Source: Galactobacter sp. | GTDB lineage: Bacteria; Actinomycetota; Actinomycetes; Actinomycetales; Micrococcaceae | DNA length: 20,415 nucleotides | Assembly: GCA_022712075.1 (NCBI GenBank) | Contig: JALAHE010000057.1 | Location: forward strand, 1-20,415 | Direction: 5' to 3' | Part shown: piece by piece, positions 14,761-20,415 of the stretch | Layout: every line of letters starts with the position of its first letter | Position numbering within the stretch: the stretch's first letter is position 1 | Position numbers and translations under genes: made by a program | Notes under the pieces: model-generated | What the model was told of the DNA's origin: nothing | The model's input: only the letters and a program-made list of their open reading frames with translations | Database searches by the model: none

Positions 14761-15825
14761 GTGCCCGTCACCCCCGTCCGTCCCGGACGCCAGGCCCAGC
14801 GCTGGATGCGCCGTAGCTCCGCGGCGGCCACGTTGCTCTCGCTCGTGGCCATCGTCGGCTTCTCTCCCTTTGTGCTGGAGGCGCCGGGTCCGGTCGTGAA
14901 CACCCTGGGGGAGTGGTCAGGCAAGCAGATCGTGCAGATCTCCGGGACCAAGACCTATCCCTCCCAGAGTCGCCTCGACCTCACGACGGTCTCCGCGCAG
15001 GGGCGACCCGGCGCGAGCATCAGCGGCCTTGAGACGATCGCCGCGTGGCTGGACCCCGTGCGGGACATCGTGCCGCGCGAGTACCAGTACCCGGCCGGCA
15101 CCACCGCCGAGGAGCAGACGGCGCAGTCGGCGGTGCAGATGAGCAGCTCGCAGCAGCTGGCCACCCTGGCGGCCCTCAACGAACTCAAGATCGACTACTC
15201 CACCAGCACCGTCATCTCCGGCTTCGCGACCGACGCCAACTCCAAGGTGCTCAAGGAGAACGACACCGTGCTGGAGTTCAACGGGGCCAAGATTTCGGAC
15301 CCGGCCTCGCTGCAGCAGGCCGTGCGGGCCAGCACGGAGGAGAGCGCCACGGCCACCGTCCTGCGCGATGGTAAGAAGCAGGAGCTGAAACTCAACGTTG
15401 CGGCTGGCCAGGACGGCAAACCCTCGCTCGGCGTGATGATCTCCGCCGACTTCAAGCTGCCCTTCACGATCGACTTTGCGATCGAAAACATCGGCGGCCC
15501 GAGCGCGGGCACCATGCTTGCTCTCGGCATCATCGACGAGCTCACGCCGGGCAGCCTGGCGGGCGAGCGGCACGTGGCGGGCACGGGCACCATCGACACC
15601 GAGGGCACCATCGGCGCCATCGGCGGCATCGCGCAGAAGGTCGCCGGGGCCCGCGACGCCGGCGCCACGGTCTTCCTCGCCCCCGCCGACAACTGCGCCG
15701 AGCTCGCCGGCCGCGTGCCGGACGGGCTGGACGTGTACTCAGTCTCCACGCTCAAGGAGGCGCGCGGCGTGCTGCAGCAGCTCGCCGACGAAGCCGATAC
15801 CGCCGGGCTCAAGCGCTGCGGCTGA
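14761..15825 (+). CDS. membrane-anchored PDZ-domain Lon-type serine protease (YlbL family)
   Basis: 354 residues. GTG 14761 is chosen because AGGAG lies six bases upstream; an in-frame GTG at 14734 is poorer. Basic N-terminus (RWMRR) then one TM segment (about 19-40) and LEAPGPVVNTLGEWSG, typical of YlbL-type proteins. A PDZ domain spans about 140-215 (VISGFATDANSKVLKEN, ISDPASLQQAV). The Lon S16 domain follows: catalytic S248 in GGPSAGTMLALGIIDELTPG and K293 in GIAQKVAGARDAG, 45 apart, close to the 43 in E. coli Lon; DVYSVSTLKEA is at the end. Both dyad residues are intact. The protease domain probably faces outside the membrane. Homologues (mycobacterial Rv3194c) sit beside UPF0182, as here. 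The substrate is unknown; envelope quality control is an inference. Confidence 0.92.
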   Translation: MPVTPVRPGRQAQRWMRRSSAAATLLSLVAIVGFSPFVLEAPGPVVNTLGEWSGKQIVQISGTKTYPSQSRLDLTTVSAQGRPGASISGLETIAAWLDPVRDIVPREYQYPAGTTAEEQTAQSAVQMSSSQQLATLAALNELKIDYSTSTVISGFATDANSKVLKENDTVLEFNGAKISDPASLQQAVRASTEESATATVLRDGKKQELKLNVAAGQDGKPSLGVMISADFKLPFTIDFAIENIGGPSAGTMLALGIIDELTPGSLAGERHVAGTGTIDTEGTIGAIGGIAQKVAGARDAGATVFLAPADNCAELAGRVPDGLDVYSVSTLKEARGVLQQLADEADTAGLKRCG

Positions 15826-15885
15826 TCTGCGCCGCGACTGACCAGGGCCGGGGCGGCTGGGCCGTCCCCGAATGGCCGCCCGATC

Positions 15886-15903
15886 CGCCCGCCTGGGCGG
15901 GCG
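15886..15903 (+). terminator. GC hairpin after the PDZ-Lon gene
   Basis: CGCCCGCC (15886-15893) is complementary to GGCGGGCG (15896-15903), 61 bases past the PDZ-Lon stop. There is no T-run. The 271-base gap to UPF0182 otherwise holds GC-rich imperfect repeats and the short leader described separately. Confidence 0.4.
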
Positions 15904-16022
15904 CGGCGGGGACCTGCCCGACGGCACTGGGGCGCCTTCCAGCCCCGCCGCGCGGGCCAGCGGATGCGCCCTGAGCTGAGGATCTCGCCGTCGTGCGTGG
16001 CAAGGGCCACTTTCCTGGCAGA

Positions 16023-16064
16023 ATGAAAACTCGCACCTTGGTGCTTCATGGCACCGGGGTGTAG
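16023..16064 (+). promoter_or_regulatory. possible 13-codon leader ORF with alternative hairpins before UPF0182
   Basis: ATG 16023 opens a 13-codon frame (MKTRTLVLHGTGV) ending at TAG 16062-16064, 32 bases before UPF0182. GCACC (16033-16037), GGTGC (16040-16044), GCACC (16051-16055) and GGTG (16058-16061) can pair 1:2, 2:3 or weakly 3:4. No good RBS precedes the ATG, so translation is doubtful. Confidence 0.22.
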
Positions 16065-16096
16065 CTGTTGCACGTCAACGACTGACAGGATCCTGC

Positions 16097-19000
16097 GTGA
16101 GTACCGGACCGAGTTTCCCCTTCCCTACTTCAGGCCGCGGCGGAGGTGGATCCGCCGAAGCCGAGGCACCGCGCCGGATGGGGCCGTTGCTTCCCGCGAT
16201 CATCGTCTTGGTGGCGCTCGTGGGAGCCTTCGTGCTCTTCGCACACTTCTACACCGACGTCCTCTGGTTCGATCAGCTCGGCTACTCCGGGGTGTTCTGG
16301 ACCGAGACGCTCACCAAGGTGGTCCTGTTCGTCATCGGCCTGCTGCTCATGGGCGCAGCCGTGTGGGTGCAGATCTTCCTGGCCTGGCGCAACCGTCCCG
16401 TCTACGCGCCCTCCGAGCGCGCCGATGACCCCATGGCCCGCTTCGAGCATCAGGTGCAGTCGGCCCGCCGCCTCGCCATGATCGCCGTGCCGCTCGTGAT
16501 CGGCGCGTTCGCAGCGATCACGCTGAGCACCGGCTGGCAGACCGTGCAGCTCTTCCTGCACCGCGAGCCCTTTGGCGAGACCGATCCGCAGTTCGGGCTG
16601 GACGTTGGCTTCTTTGTCGCCACGCTTCCCTTCCTGAAGCTCGTGATCGGCTTCGTGTCCTCCGTGGTGCTCTTCAGCGGCATCGCCGGAATCGTTGGGC
16701 ACTACCTCTTCGGCGGCATCCGCCTCCAGGACCGCGGCGGCCTGCACATCACGCGTGCCGCCACCTGGCAGGTGGCCATCTCCGTGGCCCTGTTCCTGCT
16801 GGTCCAGGGCGTGAGCTTCTGGATGGCGCAGTACGACACCGTGCTGAACCAGTCGGGCCGCGTGCCCGGCGCCCTCTACACCGATGTGCACGCCGTCATT
16901 CCGACGCGCACCATCCTCGCGATCGCGGCCATCGCCGTGGCCATCCTCTTCATCGTTGGAGCGGCCATGGGCCGTTGGCGCCTGCCGCTCATCGGTGCGG
17001 CCATGATCGTTGTGGTCGGCATCGTGGCCGGCATGATCTACCCCGCCGCCATCCAGCAGCTGCAGGTCCAGCCCTCGCAGAAGTCGATGGAGCGTACGTT
17101 TATCCAGCGCAATATCGACATGACGCGCTCCGCGTACGGCCTGGACGAGGTCAAGGTGGAGGACTACGACGCGAAGACCTCGCCGGAGAAGGACGCGCTG
17201 GCCAAGGACGCCGCAACGACCACCAACATCCGCCTCCTGGATCCCTCGATCGTCTCCCCGGCGTTCTCGCAGATCCAGCAGCAGCGTGGCTACTACACCT
17301 TCCCCGACACGCTCGCGGTTGATCGCTACACCGTGGACGGGAAGACCCAGGACACCGTCATCGCGGCGCGCGAGCTGAACAAGGACGCCAAGGAGCCCAA
17401 CTCCTCGTGGGTGAACAAGCACATCACCTACACGCACGGCTACGGCGTGGTTGCCGCCTACGGCAACCGCGGCACGAGCTCCGGTGACCCCGATTTCATG
17501 CTCGGCAACATCCCGTCCTCCGGCGTGCTGGCGGACGACTCCACCTACGAGCCGCGCATCTACTTCGGCCAGAGCTCGCCCGATTTCTCCGTGGTCGGCG
17601 GCCCGGAGGGCTGGGACCCGCGTGAGCTCGATCGTCCCGCCTCCTCGAACGGCGGCGAGGACGTGCGCAACACGTTCTCCGGTGACGGTGGACCCACGGT
17701 TGGAAACTTCTTCAACCGCCTCGCCTACGCCGTGAAGTTCAGCTCCATGGACCTCATGCTCTCCGACGCCGTGAACGAGAAGTCGCAGATCCTGTACGAC
17801 CGCGATCCTCAGCAGCGCGTGCGCGAGGTGGCCCCGTACCTGACGGTCGACTCCGCCGCGTACCCGGCCATCGTGGACGGCCGGGTGAAGTGGATCGTTG
17901 ACGCCTACACGACCTCGAACCAGTACCCGTACTCGAAGTCGCAGAGCTTCGGCGACGCGGTGCGCGACTCGCAGACCACCGGCTCCTCGTCCGTGCAGGA
18001 TCAGTTCTCCAACCAGGTGAACTACATCCGCAACTCGGTCAAGGCCACCGTTGACGCCTACGACGGCAAGGTGGAGCTCTACGCCTGGGAGCCCGACGAG
18101 CCGCTGCTGAAGGCCTGGCAGAAGGTCTTCCCGAACACGGTGAAGCCGATCTCCGAGATGAGCGCCGAGCTCATGGAGCACGTGCGTTACCCCGAGGACC
18201 TGTTCAAGGTGCAGCGCGAGCTGCTCGGCCAGTACCACGTGACGAACGCCGACTCGTTCTACGACGGCAACGATGCGTGGCAGGTCCCGAACGATCCGAC
18301 GGCCACGGCCTCGGCCGCCGCGAGCCCCAAGCAGCCGCCGTACTACATGTCCCTCAAGCTGCCCAAGGCGACAAGCGACTCCTTCTCGCTGACCTCCTCG
18401 TACATCCCCCAGCAGTCCGGCACGAGCAACCAGCGCAACCTGATGTACGGCTTCCTCGCCGCGGACGGTGACGCGGGCACCACGGCCGGCGAGAAGGGCA
18501 AGAGCTACGGCCAGCTCACGCTGCTCAAGCTGCCCACGCAGAAGCCCGTGCCCGGCCCCGGCCAGGCGCAGCAGAACTTCAACGCGAACCAGTCGGTGTC
18601 CACCACGCTGAACATCCTCGGCAACACCGGCGGTTCCGCGCAGGTCATCAAGGGCAATCTGCTCAACCTTCCAGTGGGCGGCGGCATCCTGTACGTGCAG
18701 CCGGTCTACGTGAAGTCCACTGGTGATACGAGCTACCCCTCGCTGCGCAAGGTGCTGGTCTCCTACGGCAACGAGGTCGGCTTTGCCGACACCCTCAACG
18801 AGGCGCTCGACCAGGTCTTCAAGGGCAGCTCCGGCGCCCAAACCGGCGAGGGCGAGACCGGGGGGAGTGACGGCGGCACCACCACGCCTGACCAGACGGA
18901 GCAGGAGAAGCTCACGGCGGCGCTCAAGCAGGCCAAGGACGCCATCGCCGAGGGCCAGGAGGCGCTCAAGAACGGCGACTTCGCCAAGTACGGCACGGCA

Positions 19001-19147
19001 CAGTCCAAGCTCCAGAAGGCGCTCGAGGCGGCCACCGAGGCCGACGACGCCATCAAGGCGGCGACGGGCGACGGCAAGACGTCGACGGAGTCCTCGGCCC
19101 CGGCCACGGACGGTGCTGCAACGCCGAGCCCTTCGGCGAGCAACTGA
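16097..19147 (+). CDS. UPF0182 family large integral membrane protein
   Basis: 1016 residues, GTG start with AGGA six bases upstream. A disordered Gly-rich N-terminus leads into about seven TM segments (roughly 29-50, 74-96, 127-146, 172-203, 222-243, 271-291, 296-315), with the conserved FYTDVLWFDQLGYSGVFWTE after TM1 and GETDPQFGLDVGFFVATLPFL. After MIYPAAIQQLQVQPSQKSMERTFIQ a large soluble, probably extracytoplasmic domain (about 320-905) contains YYTFPDTLAVDRY, RELN, WVNKHITYTHGYGVVAAY, DLMLS and WEPDEPLLKAWQKVFP, all typical of UPF0182 (mycobacterial Rv3193c). The C-terminal part carries an acidic linker, a helical segment (EQEKLTAALKQAKDAIAEGQ ...) and a Ser/Thr/Pro tail. Biochemical role unknown. 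Downstream of PDZ-Lon, as in related genomes, which hints at a joint envelope role. A strong hairpin ends the unit. Confidence 0.95.
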   Translation: MSTGPSFPFPTSGRGGGGSAEAEAPRRMGPLLPAIIVLVALVGAFVLFAHFYTDVLWFDQLGYSGVFWTETLTKVVLFVIGLLLMGAAVWVQIFLAWRNRPVYAPSERADDPMARFEHQVQSARRLAMIAVPLVIGAFAAITLSTGWQTVQLFLHREPFGETDPQFGLDVGFFVATLPFLKLVIGFVSSVVLFSGIAGIVGHYLFGGIRLQDRGGLHITRAATWQVAISVALFLLVQGVSFWMAQYDTVLNQSGRVPGALYTDVHAVIPTRTILAIAAIAVAILFIVGAAMGRWRLPLIGAAMIVVVGIVAGMIYPAAIQQLQVQPSQKSMERTFIQRNIDMTRSAYGLDEVKVEDYDAKTSPEKDALAKDAATTTNIRLLDPSIVSPAFSQIQQQRGYYTFPDTLAVDRYTVDGKTQDTVIAARELNKDAKEPNSSWVNKHITYTHGYGVVAAYGNRGTSSGDPDFMLGNIPSSGVLADDSTYEPRIYFGQSSPDFSVVGGPEGWDPRELDRPASSNGGEDVRNTFSGDGGPTVGNFFNRLAYAVKFSSMDLMLSDAVNEKSQILYDRDPQQRVREVAPYLTVDSAAYPAIVDGRVKWIVDAYTTSNQYPYSKSQSFGDAVRDSQTTGSSSVQDQFSNQVNYIRNSVKATVDAYDGKVELYAWEPDEPLLKAWQKVFPNTVKPISEMSAELMEHVRYPEDLFKVQRELLGQYHVTNADSFYDGNDAWQVPNDPTATASAAASPKQPPYYMSLKLPKATSDSFSLTSSYIPQQSGTSNQRNLMYGFLAADGDAGTTAGEKGKSYGQLTLLKLPTQKPVPGPGQAQQNFNANQSVSTTLNILGNTGGSAQVIKGNLLNLPVGGGILYVQPVYVKSTGDTSYPSLRKVLVSYGNEVGFADTLNEALDQVFKGSSGAQTGEGETGGSDGGTTTPDQTEQEKLTAALKQAKDAIAEGQEALKNGDFAKYGTAQSKLQKALEAATEADDAIKAATGDGKTSTESSAPATDGAATPSPSASN

Positions 19148-19176
19148 CGCCGTAGGCCGCCCCGCAAGGGGCCAGC

Positions 19177-19211
19177 ATCGGGGTGAGGTGGCGCTGCCAC
19201 CTCACCCCGAT
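19177..19211 (+). terminator. strong hairpin terminator after UPF0182
   Basis: A perfect 16-bp stem: ATCGGGGTGAGGTGGC (19177-19192), loop GCT, and its complement (19196-19211), then TT. A smaller CCCC-GCAA-GGGG hairpin precedes it at about 19160. It lies 30 bases after the stop codon and its end abuts the -35 of the first tRNA promoter. Confidence 0.85.
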
Positions 19212-19240
19212 TTGGTCCCAGGCTCACCTGCCTGTAAGCT
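19212..19240 (+). promoter_or_regulatory. promoter of first initiator tRNA
   Basis: TTGGTC (19212-19217) as -35 and TAAGCT (19235-19240) as -10, exactly 17 bases apart, place the start of transcription about five bases before the tRNA. Confidence 0.6.
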
Positions 19241-19251
19241 TGAGACATCGC

Positions 19252-19325
<74 letters not shown>

Positions 19326-19332
19326 CGAAAGC

Positions 19333-19365
19333 AAGGCCCCCGTCTTCTCGAAGACGGGGGCCTTT
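19333..19365 (+). terminator. terminator of tRNA-fMet copy 1
   Basis: AAGGCCCCCGTCTT (19333-19346), loop CTCG, and its complement (19351-19364) make a perfect 14-bp stem followed by one more T, eight bases after the tRNA. Confidence 0.85.
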
Positions 19366-19440
19366 GCCATGCCCGCTCGGGAGCCGACGCCAGGTCCGCG
19401 TCCTCGAATCCTTCGTGTGAGGAAGGGCACTCCCGCTCGA

Positions 19441-19471
19441 TTGGATCTTTCTAAGGTCCCCGGGATAAAGT
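19441..19471 (+). promoter_or_regulatory. promoter of second initiator tRNA
   Basis: TTGGAT (19441-19446) as -35, with GATAAA (19464-19469, 17-base spacer) or TAAAGT (19466-19471, 19-base spacer) as -10. The sequence differs from the first tRNA promoter apart from the TTGG start, so the copies may be regulated separately. Confidence 0.5.
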
Positions 19472-19482
19472 TAATTCATCGC

Positions 19483-19556
<74 letters not shown>

Positions 19557-19563
19557 CGAAAGC

Positions 19564-19596
19564 AGGGCCCTCGTCTTCTCGAAGACGGGGGCCTTT
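19564..19596 (+). terminator. terminator of tRNA-fMet copy 2
   Basis: Same 14-bp stem and CTCG loop as the first terminator (19564-19577, 19582-19595) with two G-U pairs in place of canonical pairs, followed by T. Confidence 0.8.
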
Positions 19597-19606
19597 GCCA
19601 TGCCCG

Positions 19607-19848
19607 GCTCGCTCTTGGGCCAGGTGTCGTCGGCCAGCGAGAAGCCGGCCGACGCGGCTGGTCCGCGTTCTTGCCCCCTGGTGTGCAGCGGGCGGACCGA
19701 CTGGTCAGTACGCGGACACGATGGCCCGGAAGACATCGAGGGACCCGAGGACAACGGGGACCCGCGGACCACGTGGTCCCGCGAGCGCCCGGGAACGGCG
19801 AAGGGCGCCGGCCGCGTTGTCCGCGTCCGACGCCCTCCGTGAGCGTCA
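19607..19848. other. intergenic region with no recognisable gene
   Basis: About 240 bases after the second tRNA. I see no credible coding frame. There is a 14-base perfect palindrome GGACCACGTGGTCC (19766-19779) and a possible longer stem GGTCCGC (19660-19666) with GCGGACC (19692-19698). Confidence 0.5.
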
Positions 19849-19866
19849 TCCCCCGTGAGCGGGGGA
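19849..19866 (-). terminator. hairpin just downstream of pspA
   Basis: TCCCCCG (19849-19855), loop TGAG, CGGGGGA (19860-19866): a perfect 7-bp stem five bases past the pspA stop on the minus strand. No T-run. Confidence 0.55.
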
Positions 19867-19871
19867 GGTAC

Positions 19872-20415
19872 TCAGTTGCTGAGCTGACCCTGCGCGCCGC
19901 CGGCCTTGAGGGCCGCGAGGCGGGCCTCGATCTCGGTCTGCTCACCGAGGTCCTGCAGCTGGTCAAACTGGGAGTCGAGGCTGGAGGCCGCAAGCTCCTG
20001 CTGGCCGCGCACGCGGGCCTCCTCGCGACGGACCTTCTCCTCGAAGCGGGAAACCTCGGAGGTCGGGTCCATGATGTCGATGCTCTTGACGGCGTCGTTG
20101 ACGGCGGACTGGGCCTGGGCCGTCTTCTGGCGCGCCACGAGCTCGTTGCGCTTGTTCTGCAGCTCGGTGAGCTTGCCCTTCATCTGCGTGAGGCCCGACT
20201 TGAGCTTCTCCACGACCTCCTCCTGGGAGGCGATGGTCGGCTCGGCCTGCTTCGCTTCGTTCTCCGAGGAGAGCTGACGCTGCAGGGCCACCTTGGCGAG
20301 GTTGTCGAACTTGTCGGCGTCAACTGCCTTGCCGGCGGTGCGGAACTCGTCGGCCTTCTGGGAGGCGGCAAGGGCCTTCTGACCCCACTCCTGGGCGGCG
20401 CGGACGTCCTCGGCG
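19872..20415 (-). CDS. pspA: PspA/IM30-family protein, C-terminal part (5' end outside window)
   Basis: About 181 codons of a coiled-coil protein on the minus strand; the frame is open to the right edge (AEDVRAAQEWGQKALAAS ... KFDNLAKVALQRQLSSENEAKQ), so the valine GTG at 20291 is not the start. Features: long heptad-like helices with LKSGLTQMKGKLTELQNKRNELVARQKTAQAQ, the typical PspA stretch before AVNDAVKSIDIMDPTSEVSRFEEKVRREEARVRGQQEL, and a short C-terminal helix ending KAGGAQGQLSN. PspA/IM30 proteins are ESCRT-III-like and bind and stabilise the inner membrane under envelope stress. No PspBC homologue is visible here. A hairpin follows the stop codon. Confidence 0.9.
   Translation of the reverse strand, partial: AEDVRAAQEWGQKALAASQKADEFRTAGKAVDADKFDNLAKVALQRQLSSENEAKQAEPTIASQEEVVEKLKSGLTQMKGKLTELQNKRNELVARQKTAQAQSAVNDAVKSIDIMDPTSEVSRFEEKVRREEARVRGQQELAASSLDSQFDQLQDLGEQTEIEARLAALKAGGAQGQLSN

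Noticed and set aside
16130..18841. 903-codon minus-strand open frame inside UPF0182
   Set aside because: Antisense to a well-supported conserved protein; its translation is His/Val/Arg/Glu-rich with no motifs. Treated as a GC-driven shadow.

Overview
The window is about 20.4 kb of very GC-rich DNA with frequent GTG starts and gene families typical of high-GC Gram-positive bacteria (AdnA/AdnB, UvrD2 with an HRDC domain, UPF0182, DUF2342, a Lon-type PDZ protease). It most likely comes from an actinobacterium, probably of the Micrococcales (Arthrobacter/Kocuria-like); that rank is inference. No mobile element, CRISPR array or transferred island is visible. The gene order resembles the Mycobacterium tuberculosis Rv3202c-Rv3193c block as I remember it: adnA, adnB, nudC, uvrD2, a zinc-dependent-protease-like protein, a PDZ protein and UPF0182. 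This is therefore a conserved chromosomal neighbourhood with local insertions and losses.

Left part (1-6.2 kb, + strand): the 3' end of adnA and all of adnB, the two motor-nuclease subunits that resect DNA double-strand breaks. Two small proteins follow, each with two membrane segments and a PH-like strand-rich domain. At 6.26-7.80 kb, on the minus strand, lies an aminoglycoside/macrolide phosphotransferase-fold protein with altered catalytic residues and a long acidic low-complexity tail.

Middle (8-14.6 kb): nudC and uvrD2 overlap by 4 bases and form a transcription unit. Converging on them is an E1/ThiF-like (TOMM cyclodehydratase-type) protein, divergent from a YgjP/DUF45 metallopeptidase. 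That gene in turn converges with a DUF2342 protein; a strong hairpin lies between the two.

Right part (14.6-20.4 kb): a membrane-anchored PDZ-Lon protease with a long, foldable 5' leader, a large seven-helix UPF0182 membrane protein, two nearly identical initiator tRNA-fMet genes in a 231-base tandem arrangement, each with its own promoter and terminator, and the 3' part of a pspA/IM30 gene on the minus strand that runs off the right edge.

As a set, the window combines double-strand-break repair (AdnAB, UvrD2), NAD/RNA-cap hydrolysis (NudC), membrane or envelope quality control (PDZ-Lon, UPF0182, PspA) and translation initiation (tRNA-fMet). Points most worth a second look are the orphan E1-like protein, the probable pseudokinase, the structured leader of the PDZ-Lon gene, the duplicated initiator tRNA cassette, and a recurring TAC[C/G]GT box 6-7 bases upstream of three start codons that suggests leaderless mRNAs.
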